Assembly: GCA_017447185.1 (NCBI GenBank)
Contig: JAFSOC010000008.1
Location: 62,001-126,000, forward strand
DNA: 64,000 bases
From: Clostridia bacterium
Lineage (GTDB): Bacteria; Bacillota; Clostridia; Christensenellales; Aristaeellaceae
Direction of reading: 5' to 3'
The notes beneath the pieces were generated by a model. It was not told the origin of the DNA, did no database searches, and saw only the letters and a list, made by a program, of their open reading frames with translations. Positions 16,906 to 26,221 of the stretch are shown piece after piece. The translations under genes and the position numbers were made by a program. Position 1 is the first letter of the stretch. Each line of letters starts with the position of its first letter.

Positions 16906-17070
16906 GTTGTCTGTTCAGGGATGAAGTGGTAAGTTGCCGTCCGGCCAGACGGGTAATTATCACGGACCAGCCCGACAATCGGGCGACGGACTCGAAGGCG
17001 GCAAAGAGATCTGCACCTGCAGTGGATCCCGGGAACGCCGAAGAGAACGAAATTGAGGAGGTTAACAGGT
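16906..17070 (+). promoter_or_regulatory. Structured leader of the S10 operon
   Basis: About 165 untranslated bases. Two hairpins are clear: CCGTC / GACGG (16937-16952) and GCCCGA / TCGGGC with a CAA loop (16970-16984). GTCCG (16939-16943) could instead pair with CGGAC at 16963 or 16987, so alternative folds are possible. S10 leaders bind a ribosomal protein (L4 in E. coli) for feedback; a similar role here is inferred. A GAGGAGGT ribosome binding site ends it. Confidence 0.5.
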
Positions 17071-17379
17071 ATGGCCAACCAGAAAATCCGTATCAAGCTG
17101 AAGAGCTACGAGCACAAACTGATCGATCAGAGCGCGGAACGTATCGTTGAAACAGCGAAGCGCACCGGTGCCCGTGTCTCCGGCCCCATCCCGCTCCCTA
17201 CCGAAAGGGAAATCGTCACGATTCTTCGCGCTGTGCACAAGTACAAGGACAGCCGCGAACAGTTCGAACGCCGCACCCATAAGCGGCTCATCGACATCAA
17301 CAACCCCAACCCGAAGACGGTTGACGCCATGATGAAGCTCGATCTTCCTGCTGGTGTCGAAATCGAAATGAAACTGTGA
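17071..17379 (+). CDS. rpsJ: 30S ribosomal protein S10
   Basis: First gene of the operon, 102 residues, full length. [20 protein letters not shown] at the N-terminus and GPIPLPT are hallmark S10 segments. S10 sits in the 30S head and, as NusE, also joins transcription antitermination complexes. ATG 17071 follows GAGGAGGT by 8 bases; an upstream in-frame ATG at 17053 precedes that site and is not used. Confidence 0.97.
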   Translation: MANQKIRIKLKSYEHKLIDQSAERIVETAKRTGARVSGPIPLPTEREIVTILRAVHKYKDSREQFERRTHKRLIDINNPNPKTVDAMMKLDLPAGVEIEMKL

Positions 17380-17392
17380 AGCAGGAGGAACG

Positions 17393-18040
17393 ATGAAAAT
17401 GAAGAAAGCGATCGTGGGCAAAAAGATCGGCATGACGCAGGTCTTCACTGAAGACGGCCGCCTGGTACCGGTCACCGTGATTGAAGCGGGCCCCTGCACA
17501 GTAGTGCAGACCAAGAACAAGGAAAGCGACGGCTACGAAGCCGTTCAGGTCGGTTTCGGCGATCTGACCGAAAACCGCGCAAAGAAGCTGCTGACCAAAC
17601 CGGAGCTCGGCCATTTCAAGAAGGCCGGCGTGGATGCCAAGCGCACCCTGCGGGAATTCCGGTTCGATGACTGCAGCGGATACAAAGTCGGCGATGTTCT
17701 CAAGTGCGACCAGTTCGCCCAGGGCGACAAGATCGACATCACCGGCACCAGCAAGGGCCATGGATACACCGGCGCCATTCAGCGCTGGAACCAGCACACC
17801 GGCCCGATGGCACACGGCTCCAAGTATCACCGCGGCGTAGGTTCCCTGAGTGCAAACTCTGACCCGAGCCGGGTGTTCAAGAACAAGCACATGGCCGGAC
17901 ACTACGGCGTAGACCGGGTGACGGTTCAGAACCTGGAAGTCGTTCAGGTGGACGCGGAACGCAACCTGCTGCTGGTGAAGGGCGCTGTGCCCGGACCCAA
18001 CGAAGGCCTGCTGATCATCCGTGACACCTGCAAGGCCTGA
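17393..18040 (+). CDS. rplC: 50S ribosomal protein L3
   Basis: 215 residues, full length. KKIGMTQVF near the N-terminus and the internal loop [15 protein letters not shown] ... [15 protein letters not shown], which reaches toward the peptidyl transferase centre, identify L3. It organises 23S domain VI early in 50S assembly. RBS AGGAGG lies just upstream. Confidence 0.97.
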   Translation: MKMKKAIVGKKIGMTQVFTEDGRLVPVTVIEAGPCTVVQTKNKESDGYEAVQVGFGDLTENRAKKLLTKPELGHFKKAGVDAKRTLREFRFDDCSGYKVGDVLKCDQFAQGDKIDITGTSKGHGYTGAIQRWNQHTGPMAHGSKYHRGVGSLSANSDPSRVFKNKHMAGHYGVDRVTVQNLEVVQVDAERNLLLVKGAVPGPNEGLLIIRDTCKA

Positions 18041-18065
18041 TGCCGAGCAAGGAGGAAGATGAGAT

Positions 18066-18689
18066 ATGCCTAAGACTGCTCTGTATAATATGGAAGGAAA
18101 GGCCATCGGCGAGGTCGAGCTGAGCGAGGAAATCTTCGCGGCTCCGATCAACGAAGCGGCAATGCACCTGATGGTCCGTTCCTATCTGGCGGCTCAGCGT
18201 CAGGGAACCCAGAGTGCCCTGACCCGCGGCGAAGTCCGCGGGGGCGGCCGGAAGATCTACCGCCAGAAGGGTACCGGTAATGCCCGGCACCATGGCAACC
18301 GCGCTCCCCAGTTCAAACACGGCGGCGTGGTGTTCGCTCCCAAGCCCCGTGATTACGATCTGGCCGTGAACAAGAAAGTTCGCCGCCTGGCCTTCAAGAG
18401 CGCCCTGACCGCGAAGCTGAACGCCGGCGAGATCATCGTGGTGGACAAGCTGGAGCTGAAGGAAGCCAAGACCAAGATCATGGCCCAGGCCCTGAAGAAC
18501 CTGCAGGCTGAAAAGAAAGCCCTCGTGGTTCTGCCCGAGCGGGAAGAAAACGTGATCCGCGCGACCGCGAACCTGCCCCAGGCCAAGGTCAGCTACGTGA
18601 ACACCCTGAATGTGTACGACATTCTGAACGCCGGCAAGGTCGTCCTGACCAAGGCCGCGAAGGAATCCGTTGAGGAGGTGTACGCATAA
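18066..18689 (+). CDS. rplD: 50S ribosomal protein L4
   Basis: 207 residues. The exit-tunnel loop is visible as TRGEVRGGGRKIYRQKGTG followed by RAPQFKHGG. In E. coli L4 is also the autoregulator of this operon. Its stop overlaps the rplW start by one base (TAATG). Confidence 0.97.
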   Translation: MPKTALYNMEGKAIGEVELSEEIFAAPINEAAMHLMVRSYLAAQRQGTQSALTRGEVRGGGRKIYRQKGTGNARHHGNRAPQFKHGGVVFAPKPRDYDLAVNKKVRRLAFKSALTAKLNAGEIIVVDKLELKEAKTKIMAQALKNLQAEKKALVVLPEREENVIRATANLPQAKVSYVNTLNVYDILNAGKVVLTKAAKESVEEVYA

Positions 18690-18994
18690 TGAAGAATCCC
18701 TACGATATCATCAAGCGGCCCGTCCTGACGGAAAAAGCTTACGAAGGCATCGACGAAAAGCGCTACGTCTTCGAAGTGGACATCCGGGCCAACAAAGCCG
18801 AAATCAAGGAAGCCATTGAAGCGGTTTTCGCGGATGACGGCGTGAAGGTTGCGAAAGTCAACACCGTACGCACCATCGGTAAGATGAAGCGGCAGGGCCG
18901 TACCCAGGGTATGACCCCCGAAATCAAAAAGGCCTATGTCATTCTGAAGAAGGACTCCAAGCCCATCAAGTTCTTCGAAGGCATGGCCCAGTAA
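18689..18994 (+). CDS. rplW: 50S ribosomal protein L23
   Basis: 101 residues. DIIKRPVLTEKA and YVFEVDIRANKAEIKEAIE are the standard L23 segments. L23 lies at the tunnel exit and is the docking point for SRP and trigger factor. It is coupled to rplD by a one-base overlap. Confidence 0.97.
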   Translation: MKNPYDIIKRPVLTEKAYEGIDEKRYVFEVDIRANKAEIKEAIEAVFADDGVKVAKVNTVRTIGKMKRQGRTQGMTPEIKKAYVILKKDSKPIKFFEGMAQ

Positions 18995-19015
18995 CAGCAG
19001 GGAGGAGAAGAAGAA

Positions 19016-19849
19016 ATGGCTATTCGAGTTTACAAGCCGACTTCGCCCGCCCGGCGGTTTATGTCGGTTCTGACCTACGAAGAGATCACCAAGAAGACGC
19101 CCGAAAAGAGCCTGACCGAAGTTCTGAAGAAGAACAGCGGCCGGAACAAGCAGGGCAAGATCACCGTCCGTCACCAGGGCGGCGGCAACAAGCAGAAGTA
19201 CCGGATCATCGACTTCAAGCGTGACAAGGTGGACATCCCCGCCAAGGTCAACGCCATCGAATACGATCCGAACCGCAGCGCCTTCATCGCCCTGCTGTTC
19301 TACGCGGACGGCGAGAAGCGCTACATCCTGGCTCCCCTGGGACTGAAAGTCGGGGACACCGTGATTTCCAGCGACACCGCCGATATCAAACCCGGCAACA
19401 CGCTGCCGATCAGCAACATCCCCGTCGGTACCCTGATCCACAACCTGGAGCTGAAGCCCGGCCGCGGCGGCCAGCTGGTCCGCAGTGCCGGCATGAGCGC
19501 TCAGCTGATGGCGAAGGAAAACGGATACGCCCAGGTACGTCTTCCCAGCGGCGAAATGCGCAAGCTGCCCCTGAACGCGAAGGCGACCATCGGAACCGTT
19601 GGCAACACGGATCATGAAAACGTCCGCATCGGCAAGGCCGGCCGTGTCCGCCACATGGGCATCCGTCCCACCGTCCGCGGTGTCGTTATGAACCCCTGTG
19701 ATCACCCGCACGGCGGCGGCGAGGGCAAGAGCCCCGTCGGTATGCCCGCTCCTGTGACTCCGTGGGGCAAGCCCGCGCTGGGCCTGAAGACCAGGAAGCA
19801 CAAGAAGTATTCCAACAAGATGATCGTCAAGCGCGCGAGCTCTAAGTAA
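19016..19849 (+). CDS. rplB: 50S ribosomal protein L2
   Basis: 277 residues, normal length. [28 protein letters not shown] and the C-terminal [15 protein letters not shown] are diagnostic; the last contains the conserved His near the peptidyl transferase centre. RBS GGAGGAG lies upstream. Confidence 0.97.
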   Translation: MAIRVYKPTSPARRFMSVLTYEEITKKTPEKSLTEVLKKNSGRNKQGKITVRHQGGGNKQKYRIIDFKRDKVDIPAKVNAIEYDPNRSAFIALLFYADGEKRYILAPLGLKVGDTVISSDTADIKPGNTLPISNIPVGTLIHNLELKPGRGGQLVRSAGMSAQLMAKENGYAQVRLPSGEMRKLPLNAKATIGTVGNTDHENVRIGKAGRVRHMGIRPTVRGVVMNPCDHPHGGGEGKSPVGMPAPVTPWGKPALGLKTRKHKKYSNKMIVKRASSK

Positions 19850-19867
19850 AGGAGGACCTGACAGACT

Positions 19868-20146
19868 ATGAGTCGTTCCATTAAGAAAGGCCCTTATGTA
19901 GAGGGCGCGCTGATGAAGCGCATTAAGGAAATGAATGACAGCGGCAAAAAAGCGGTCGTCAAGACCTGGAGCCGCTCCAGCACGATCTTCCCTGAGTTTG
20001 TGGGACACACCGTCGCCGTTCATGACGGACGCAAGCATGTGCCGGTCTATGTGACGGAAGACATGGTTGGCCACAAGCTGGGTGAGTTTGCCCCGACCCG
20101 GACCTTCCGCGGCCATGCGGGCGACAAGAACAGCAACCGCAAGTAA
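19868..20146 (+). CDS. rpsS: 30S ribosomal protein S19
   Basis: 92 residues. [10 protein letters not shown] and [17 protein letters not shown] are typical. S19 forms part of the 30S head and contacts S13; the S13 gene is not in this window. Confidence 0.97.
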   Translation: MSRSIKKGPYVEGALMKRIKEMNDSGKKAVVKTWSRSSTIFPEFVGHTVAVHDGRKHVPVYVTEDMVGHKLGEFAPTRTFRGHAGDKNSNRK

Positions 20147-20166
20147 GAGAGAGGAGTGAAACGCAA

Positions 20167-20550
20167 ATGGCTACCCGTACAAAGGAAAAAGCGGCGGCCC
20201 GCAAGGCGAATGCCGACAAGCGGCCCCAGGCCCACGCCAGATACGTTCGCATCTCTCCCCGGAAGGTGAAGATCGTGATCGATCTGATCCGCGGAAAGAA
20301 CGTGGACGAGGCACTGGCAATTCTGCAGTTCACACCCAAGGCTGCGAGCCCCATCGTTATGAAGGTGCTGAACAGCGCCATCGCGAACGCGGTGAACAAC
20401 CAGGAACTGAACCGTCAGAACCTCTACGTCGCCGAAGTGTATGCGAACCCCGGTCCTACGCTGAAGCGCTACGTTGCCCGCAGCCGCGGCAGCGCATCCC
20501 CGATGCTCAAGCGCACCAGCCACATCAGCGTGGTGCTGGACCAGAAGTAA
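20167..20550 (+). CDS. rplV: 50S ribosomal protein L22
   Basis: 127 residues, with a charged N-terminal extension of about 20 residues ([16 protein letters not shown]) before the usual [20 protein letters not shown]. The beta-hairpin [20 protein letters not shown] lines the exit tunnel. RBS AGAGAGGAG. Confidence 0.96.
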   Translation: MATRTKEKAAARKANADKRPQAHARYVRISPRKVKIVIDLIRGKNVDEALAILQFTPKAASPIVMKVLNSAIANAVNNQELNRQNLYVAEVYANPGPTLKRYVARSRGSASPMLKRTSHISVVLDQK

Positions 20551-20568
20551 GGCGAAGGAGGAAAAAAC

Positions 20569-21237
20569 ATGGGTCAGAAAGTAAATCCCCATGGCGCGCG
20601 GGTTGGCGTGATCTATGATTGGAGCACGCGCTGGTACGCCGGGAAAAAGGATTTTGCCAACAACCTGGTGGAAGACTACAAGCTTCGGAAAATGCTGAAG
20701 GAAAAGTACTACTCCACCGGAATCAGCCACATTGACATCGAGCGGACCGCTCAGACCATGACGGTGAACGTCTTCACGGCGAAGCCCGGTATGATCATCG
20801 GCCGCGGCGGTGCCGGCATCGAGGAACTGAAGAAGAATATCACCGAGTTCCTGGGCCGTCCCTGCCACATCAATGTGATGGAGATCAAACAGCCTGACGC
20901 GGACGCGCAGCTGGTTGCCGAGAACATCGCGCAGCAGCTCGAAAAGCGCATCAGCTTCCGCCGGGCCATGAAGCAGGCACAGCAGCGCAGCATGAAGGTT
21001 CCCGGAGTCAAGGGAATCAAGACCTCCGTCAGCGGACGTCTGGGCGGCGCGGACATTGCCCGCAGCGAACATTACCATGAAGGCAGCATTCCGCTGCAGA
21101 CCCTGAGAGCCAACATTGACTACGGCTTCGCGGAAGCGAAGACCACCTACGGACGGCTGGGAATCAAGGTCTGGATCTACAAAGGACAGATCCTGCCCCG
21201 GGCCAAGAAAGCCCCGGTCGGGAAGGAGGGAAAGTAA
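20569..21237 (+). CDS. rpsC: 30S ribosomal protein S3
   Basis: 222 residues. [14 protein letters not shown] starts the protein, the KH motif is [15 protein letters not shown], and [20 protein letters not shown] marks the C-terminal domain. S3 guards the mRNA entry channel. The rplP RBS lies within its last codons. Confidence 0.97.
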   Translation: MGQKVNPHGARVGVIYDWSTRWYAGKKDFANNLVEDYKLRKMLKEKYYSTGISHIDIERTAQTMTVNVFTAKPGMIIGRGGAGIEELKKNITEFLGRPCHINVMEIKQPDADAQLVAENIAQQLEKRISFRRAMKQAQQRSMKVPGVKGIKTSVSGRLGGADIARSEHYHEGSIPLQTLRANIDYGFAEAKTTYGRLGIKVWIYKGQILPRAKKAPVGKEGK

Positions 21238-21240
21238 GCC

Positions 21241-21684
21241 ATGTTGATGCCCAAGAGAGTGAAGCACCGCAAGCAGTTCCGCGGCCGCATGAAGGGTAAA
21301 GCCCAGCGCGGTAACGTTCTGGCTTACGGCGAATTCGGGCTCCAGGCAACGGAACCCCACTGGGTTACCAGCCAGCAGATTGAAGCGGCCCGTATTGCCC
21401 TGACCCGCTACACCAAGCGTGGCGGCCAGGTTTGGATCAAGATTTTCCCCGACAAGCCTGTAACGGCGAAGCCCGCCGAGACCCGCATGGGTTCCGGTAA
21501 AGGTGCTCCCGAGTACTGGGTGGCCGTGGTAAAACCCGGCAGAGTGCTGTTCGAGATCGCCGGTGTCAGCGAAGACATCGCCCGCGAAGCGCTCCGTCTG
21601 GCCAGCCACAAGCTGCCTCTGAAGACCAAGCTCATCATCAAGAAGGATGAGCCCAAGACAGAAGCGGGTGGTGAAGAAGCATGA
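21241..21684 (+). CDS. rplP: 50S ribosomal protein L16
   Basis: 147 residues. [18 protein letters not shown] and GRGGQ-like [17 protein letters not shown] are diagnostic. L16 helps position A-site tRNA. Only three bases separate it from rpsC, and its stop overlaps the rpmC start (ATGA). Confidence 0.97.
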   Translation: MLMPKRVKHRKQFRGRMKGKAQRGNVLAYGEFGLQATEPHWVTSQQIEAARIALTRYTKRGGQVWIKIFPDKPVTAKPAETRMGSGKGAPEYWVAVVKPGRVLFEIAGVSEDIAREALRLASHKLPLKTKLIIKKDEPKTEAGGEEA

Positions 21685-21872
21685 AGGCAAGCGAATTGAG
21701 CTCCATGACCGTTGAACAGCTGGAGAGCAAAGTTAAGGAACTGAAGAGCGAGCTGTTCGGCCTTCGCTTCCAGCTCGCGACAGGCCAGCTGCAGAACACC
21801 ATGCGCCTGAGCGAAGTCAAACGTGACATCGCACGGTGCAAGACCATCCTTCGCCAGAAGGATGAGGCCTGA
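21681..21872 (+). CDS. rpmC: 50S ribosomal protein L29
   Basis: 63 residues, mostly two helices. [20 protein letters not shown] and [18 protein letters not shown] match L29, which lies near the tunnel exit beside L23. ATGA overlap with rplP. Confidence 0.96.
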   Translation: MKASELSSMTVEQLESKVKELKSELFGLRFQLATGQLQNTMRLSEVKRDIARCKTILRQKDEA

Positions 21873-21898
21873 GAATGGGAAAGGAGGCAGCTGGAACC

Positions 21899-22156
21899 AT
21901 GGAAGAAAGAGGACTGCGTAAAACAAGGATCGGCGTTGTGGTCAGCGACAAGATGGACAAGACCTGTGTCATCCAGATCAAGACCCGCGTTCGTCATCCC
22001 CTGTACGGAAAAATCATGAATCAGACCAGCAAGCTGAAGGTTCATGACGAAAACAATGAATGCGGCATCGGAGATACCATCAAGGTGATGGAAACCCGTC
22101 CGCTGAGCAAGGACAAGCGTTGGCGTCTCGTTGAGATCATCGAGAAAGCTAAGTAA
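21899..22156 (+). CDS. rpsQ: 30S ribosomal protein S17
   Basis: 85 residues. [20 protein letters not shown] and [20 protein letters not shown] are typical S17. I place the start at ATG 21899 because AAAGGAGG lies just upstream at 21880; the in-frame ATG at 21875 lies before that site and would add eight atypical residues. Confidence 0.95.
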   Translation: MEERGLRKTRIGVVVSDKMDKTCVIQIKTRVRHPLYGKIMNQTSKLKVHDENNECGIGDTIKVMETRPLSKDKRWRLVEIIEKAK

Positions 22157-22174
22157 TTTAAGGAGGAAACCGCT

Positions 22175-22543
22175 ATGATTCAGCCGCAAACCCGGCTTAA
22201 GGTAGCCGACAATTCCGGCGCCAAGGAAATCATGTGCATCCGTGTTCTGGGCGGTTCTTTCCGGCGTGACGGCAGTATCGGTGATGTCATCGTCGCCAGC
22301 GTCAAGACCGCAACCCCCGGCGGCACCGTGAAGAAGGGCGAGGTCGTCAAGGCCGTTATCGTCCGGATGCGCAAGAACAAGCGCCGCCCTGACGGAAGCT
22401 ACATCAAGTTTGACGACAATGCTGCCGTCATCATCAACGACCAGAAAATGCCCCGCGGGACCCGTATCTTCGGGCCTGTGGCTCGCGAGCTGCGTGAGAA
22501 GGACTTCATGAAGATCGTCTCCCTGGCTCCCGAAGTACTGTAA
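22175..22543 (+). CDS. rplN: 50S ribosomal protein L14
   Basis: 122 residues, full length. [20 protein letters not shown] and [21 protein letters not shown] are the classic ends. L14 forms an intersubunit bridge and is the RsfS silencing-factor site. RBS AAGGAGG. Confidence 0.97.
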   Translation: MIQPQTRLKVADNSGAKEIMCIRVLGGSFRRDGSIGDVIVASVKTATPGGTVKKGEVVKAVIVRMRKNKRRPDGSYIKFDDNAAVIINDQKMPRGTRIFGPVARELREKDFMKIVSLAPEVL

Positions 22544-22558
22544 GGAGGCGGACGGTAA

Positions 22559-22894
22559 ATGCATGTAAAAACCAAAGATACCGTAATCGTCATCAGCGGC
22601 AAGGACAAGGGCAAGAAGGGCAAGATTACCGCCGCTTTCCCGAAGCTGAACCGTGTGACGGTTGAAGGCGTGAACGTGGTCACCAAGCATCAGAAAGCCC
22701 GCAACGCCCAGCAGCCCGGCGGCATCATCCACAAGGATATGCCCATCGACGCCAGCAACGTGATGCTGGTGTGCCCCAAGTGCGGCAAGGCCACCCGTGT
22801 AGCCCACAAAGTGGAACGCGGCACCGATGAAAACGGCAAGGCCACCCGCAGCATGATCCGCATCTGCAAGAAGTGCGGAGCCGAAATCGACTGA
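22559..22894 (+). CDS. rplX: 50S ribosomal protein L24
   Basis: 111 residues. The KOW motif is [18 protein letters not shown]. The C-terminal third has two CxxC pairs (CPKCGK and CKKCGA), as in many Bacillota L24 proteins, which may bind zinc. L24 is an assembly initiator protein. Confidence 0.96.
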   Translation: MHVKTKDTVIVISGKDKGKKGKITAAFPKLNRVTVEGVNVVTKHQKARNAQQPGGIIHKDMPIDASNVMLVCPKCGKATRVAHKVERGTDENGKATRSMIRICKKCGAEID

Positions 22895-22911
22895 TAAGGA
22901 GGAAAAGCCAA

Positions 22912-23457
22912 ATGGCAACACGGATCAAAGAAAAGTATCTGGCCGAGGCTGTTCCTGCCCTGAAGCAGAAGTTCGGCTACAAGAACGTAATGGAAATCCC
23001 GAAGCTCGCCAAGATCGTGATCAACATGGGTCTGGGCGACTGCAAGGATAACGCCAAGGCAATGGAAATGGCCGTCAACGAACTGACCACCATCGCCGGA
23101 CAGAAGCCCATGATCACCAAGGCCAAGAAGAGCATCGCGAACTTCAAGGTCCGCGAAGGCATGAACGTCGGCGCGAAGGTGACCCTGCGCGGCATCCGGA
23201 TGGAAGAGTTCATGGACAAGCTGGTTTCCGTGGCGCTGCCCCGCGTCCGCGACTTCCGCGGCGTGAGCGCCAAGGCCTTTGACGGCCGCGGAAATTATTC
23301 CCTGGGTATCCGCGAACAGCTGCTGTTCCCCGAAATCGAATACGATAAGGTGGAAAAGATCCGCGGAATGGAAATTGTTTTCGTGACGACCGCCAAGACG
23401 GACGAAGAGTGCAAGGAGCTGCTGAGTCTCCTGGGCATGCCCTTCGAGCAGGCGTAA
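22912..23457 (+). CDS. rplE: 50S ribosomal protein L5
   Basis: 181 residues. [35 protein letters not shown] and [20 protein letters not shown] are conserved. L5 binds 5S rRNA. ATG 22912 is chosen because AAGGAGG lies immediately upstream. Confidence 0.97.
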   Translation: MATRIKEKYLAEAVPALKQKFGYKNVMEIPKLAKIVINMGLGDCKDNAKAMEMAVNELTTIAGQKPMITKAKKSIANFKVREGMNVGAKVTLRGIRMEEFMDKLVSVALPRVRDFRGVSAKAFDGRGNYSLGIREQLLFPEIEYDKVEKIRGMEIVFVTTAKTDEECKELLSLLGMPFEQA

Positions 23458-23472
23458 GGAGGATAAGAAAAA

Positions 23473-23658
23473 ATGGCTAAACTGAGCATGAAACTCAAAC
23501 AGCAGAGAGATCCCAAGTTCTCCACTCGCGCCTACACCCGTTGCCGCATCTGCGGACGGCCTCACAGTGTGCTGCGCAAGTACGGCGTATGCCGCATCTG
23601 CTTCAGAGAGCTGGCCTACAAGGGCCAAATCCCCGGTGTCCGCAAGGCCAGCTGGTAA
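23473..23658 (+). CDS. rpsN: 30S ribosomal protein S14, zinc-ribbon type (Z)
   Basis: 61 residues, the short zinc form. Cys24, Cys27, Cys40 and Cys43 make the ribbon (CRICGRP ... CRICF). The C-terminus [11 protein letters not shown] is invariant in this type. The zinc-free paralogue is not in the window. Confidence 0.97.
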   Translation: MAKLSMKLKQQRDPKFSTRAYTRCRICGRPHSVLRKYGVCRICFRELAYKGQIPGVRKASW

Positions 23659-23689
23659 GCGGGGAAATACGGAAGGAGGTTTACAACAC

Positions 23690-24091
23690 ATGGTAGTGAA
23701 CGATCCCATCGCCGATATGCTCACCCGCATCCGGAACGGACAGGTTGCTCGGCACGACGCCGTGACCATGCCCGCCAGCAACACGAAGAAGGCCATCGCC
23801 AAGATTCTCCTGAACGAAGGATACATCAAGGCTGTGGATTTCATTGATGACGGTCTGCAGGGCGAATTGAAAATCACTCTTAAGTATCTGGACGGCAAAC
23901 AGACTCCCGTTATCGCGGGTCTGAAGCGCATCTCCAAGCCCGGCCTGCGGGTGTACGCCCGCAGCGAAGAGCTGCCCAAGGTTCTGGGCGGTCTGGGCAT
24001 CGCGATCATCAGCACCAGCAAGGGCCTGATGACCGACAAGGAAGCGCGGAAGAACGCCATCGGCGGCGAAGTGCTTGCCTACATCTGGTAA
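23690..24091 (+). CDS. rpsH: 30S ribosomal protein S8
   Basis: 133 residues. [14 protein letters not shown] at the start and [16 protein letters not shown] near the end are diagnostic. S8 is a primary 16S-binding protein and, in E. coli, represses the spc operon. GGAAGGAGG lies 9 bases before ATG 23690. Confidence 0.97.
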   Translation: MVVNDPIADMLTRIRNGQVARHDAVTMPASNTKKAIAKILLNEGYIKAVDFIDDGLQGELKITLKYLDGKQTPVIAGLKRISKPGLRVYARSEELPKVLGGLGIAIISTSKGLMTDKEARKNAIGGEVLAYIW

Positions 24092-24123
24092 TACCGACAC
24101 GCACGTAAAGGAGGAAAAAGACT

Positions 24124-24663
24124 ATGTCTCGAATCGGAAAAATGCCGATTACAGTTCCCGCGGGCGTGACGGTGAGCGTTGACGAGAACAACCTGGTGAC
24201 GGTCAAGGGACCCAAGGGCACCCTGACCCAGCAGGTCAATCCCGACATCACCCTGAAGCAGGAAGGAAATATCCTGACTCTGGAACGCCCCACTGATTCC
24301 AAACCCCACAAAGCCATGCACGGCCTCTACCGGGCGCTGGTGCACAACATGGTCGTGGGTGTGACCGACGGCTTCACCAAGACGCTGGAAATGGTCGGTA
24401 CTGGTTACCGCGCCAGCGCGGAAGGCAAGACGCTGACCATCAATATCGGCTTCAGCCATCCCGTGATCCTGGAAGCTCCGGAAGGAATCACCTATGAAAC
24501 GCCCAACCAGACCACCATCGTGGTCAAGGGCAGCAACAAACAGCAGGTCGGTAACCTTGCCGCGGACATTCGCGCCATTCGGAAGCCTGAACCCTATCTG
24601 GGCAAGGGCATCAAGTACCAGAATGAGCATATCCGCCGTAAGGAAGGCAAGACCGGCAAGTAA
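24124..24663 (+). CDS. rplF: 50S ribosomal protein L6
   Basis: 179 residues. SRIGKMPITVPAGV, KGPKGTL and the C-terminal KPEPYLGKGIKYQNEHIRRK are typical. L6 lies near the sarcin-ricin loop. RBS AAAGGAGG. Confidence 0.97.
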   Translation: MSRIGKMPITVPAGVTVSVDENNLVTVKGPKGTLTQQVNPDITLKQEGNILTLERPTDSKPHKAMHGLYRALVHNMVVGVTDGFTKTLEMVGTGYRASAEGKTLTINIGFSHPVILEAPEGITYETPNQTTIVVKGSNKQQVGNLAADIRAIRKPEPYLGKGIKYQNEHIRRKEGKTGK

Positions 24664-24681
24664 GAGAGGGAGTGACTGCAG

Positions 24682-25050
24682 ATGTTTAAAAAACGTGACC
24701 GTAATGAGATTCGCGTGATTCGTCATGCGCGGGTACGGAAAAAGATCAGCGGCACCCCCGAGGTACCGCGCCTGAGCGTGTATCGCTCCAACAAGCACAT
24801 CCAGGCCCAGATCATTGACGATGTGAAGGGCAATACCCTGGTCAGCGCCAGCACAATGGATCCCGCGCTGAAGGGCCAGCTGGAAGACGTAGACAAGAAG
24901 GGTGCTGCCAAACTGGTGGGCAAGCTCATCGCAGAGCGCGCTGTCCAGGCCGGCATCAAGACCGTGGTTTTCGACCGCGGCGGGTATATGTATACCGGCC
25001 GTGTGGCGAGTGTTGCCGACGGTGCCCGTGAAGCCGGACTCGAATTCTGA
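24682..25050 (+). CDS. rplR: 50S ribosomal protein L18
   Basis: 122 residues. [20 protein letters not shown] and the C-terminal [20 protein letters not shown] identify L18, a 5S rRNA-binding protein. RBS AGAGGGAG. Confidence 0.97.
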   Translation: MFKKRDRNEIRVIRHARVRKKISGTPEVPRLSVYRSNKHIQAQIIDDVKGNTLVSASTMDPALKGQLEDVDKKGAAKLVGKLIAERAVQAGIKTVVFDRGGYMYTGRVASVADGAREAGLEF

Positions 25051-25068
25051 TAAGGAGGACAACGCAAG

Positions 25069-25566
25069 ATGCAACGGTTTGAACAGGTCAGCGAATTCAA
25101 AGAGCGTCTGGTAGCCGTAAACCGCGTCAGCAAGACCGTCAAGGGCGGCCGCAACATGCGGTTCAGCGCGCTGGTGGTCGTCGGTGACGAAAACGGCCGC
25201 GTCGGCGCCGGCATGGGCAAGGCTGCGGAAATTCCGGAAGCCATCCGCAAGGCGAACGAAGACGCCAAAAAGCATCTGGTGAATGTGCCGCTGGACGGCA
25301 CCACCATCCCGCATGAAATGACCGGATACTACTCCACCGCCAAGTCCGTGCTGATCCCCGCTCCCGAAGGAACGGGCGTGATCGCCGGCGGTGCCGCCCG
25401 TGCGGTGCTGGAACTGGCCGGTGTCAAGGACATCCGGACCAAGAGCTTTGGGACGAACAATCCCATCAACATGGTCAAGGCTACGCTGGAAGCCCTCAAG
25501 CAGGTGCGCAGCGCGGAACAGGTCGCCAAGATGCGCGGCAAGACCGTGGAAGAAATTCTGGGCTGA
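25069..25566 (+). CDS. rpsE: 30S ribosomal protein S5
   Basis: 165 residues. [20 protein letters not shown] contains the fidelity loop. [17 protein letters not shown] is the C-terminal fold. RBS AAGGAGG. Confidence 0.97.
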   Translation: MQRFEQVSEFKERLVAVNRVSKTVKGGRNMRFSALVVVGDENGRVGAGMGKAAEIPEAIRKANEDAKKHLVNVPLDGTTIPHEMTGYYSTAKSVLIPAPEGTGVIAGGAARAVLELAGVKDIRTKSFGTNNPINMVKATLEALKQVRSAEQVAKMRGKTVEEILG

Positions 25567-25580
25567 GGAGGAGAGAAGAG

Positions 25581-25763
25581 ATGAAACTGAAGATTACTCT
25601 GGTGAAATCTCCCATCGCCAGCCTGCCCAAGCACAAGGCGACCGTGGCCGCCCTGGGCCTGCGCAAAGTAGGTCAGACCGTGACGCAGCCGGACAACCCG
25701 GCGATTCGCGGACAGATCTTCGCCGTGAAGCACATGGTGAAGGTTGAGGAAGTTGACGAGTAA
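25581..25763 (+). CDS. rpmD: 50S ribosomal protein L30
   Basis: 60 residues. [20 protein letters not shown] and [20 protein letters not shown] match short bacterial L30. RBS GGAGGAG. Confidence 0.96.
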   Translation: MKLKITLVKSPIASLPKHKATVAALGLRKVGQTVTQPDNPAIRGQIFAVKHMVKVEEVDE

Positions 25764-25779
25764 AGGAGGGTTTTCACCC

Positions 25780-26220
25780 ATGAAACTGCATGAACTGCAC
25801 CCCGCCGAAGGCTCCACCTCTTACCCGAAGCGTCTGGGCCGCGGCAGCGGATCCGGTCTGGGCAAGACCTCCGGTAAAGGTCATAAGGGCGCCAAGGCCC
25901 GCAGCGGCGGCGGCAAACGGCCCGGCTTCGAAGGCGGCCAGATGCCCCTGTACCGCCGGGTTCCCAAGCGCGGATTCAACAATGTGTTCGGCACCGAATA
26001 TGCCGAAGTGAACGTGGAACGTCTGGAAGCCTTTGAAGATGGCGCGACAGTGGATGCCAAGGCTCTGCTGAATGCCCGCATCATCCGCAAGGAACTGGAC
26101 GGTGTCAAAATCCTGGGCGGCGGCGAACTGACGAAGAAGCTCACCGTGAAAGCGGCGAAGTTTACGGCCAGCGCCAAGGAAAAGATCGAAGCCGTCGGCG
26201 GAAAGGCCGAGGTGATCTGA
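25780..26220 (+). CDS. rplO: 50S ribosomal protein L15
   Basis: 146 residues. [13 protein letters not shown] and the glycine-rich [20 protein letters not shown] are diagnostic; [17 protein letters not shown] follows. ATG 25780 is used because AAAGGAGG precedes it. One base separates it from secY. Confidence 0.97.
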   Translation: MKLHELHPAEGSTSYPKRLGRGSGSGLGKTSGKGHKGAKARSGGGKRPGFEGGQMPLYRRVPKRGFNNVFGTEYAEVNVERLEAFEDGATVDAKALLNARIIRKELDGVKILGGGELTKKLTVKAAKFTASAKEKIEAVGGKAEVI

Positions 26221-26221
26221 G

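Larger units (their letters stand above)
16545..17070 (+). other. 526-base gap before rpsJ: terminator, AT-rich stretch, promoter and leader
   Basis: No gene-like frame is seen. It holds the ABC-F terminator, a small hairpin ACACGC / GCGTGT at 16629-16645, an A/T-rich block (16838-16868) that may be an UP element, the S10 operon promoter (16871-16899) and an untranslated leader to 17070. Confidence 0.6.

Noticed and set aside
16926-17150. Short frame in the S10 leader running into rpsJ
   Set aside because: Poor start context, out of frame with rpsJ, overlaps predicted hairpins; not protein-like.
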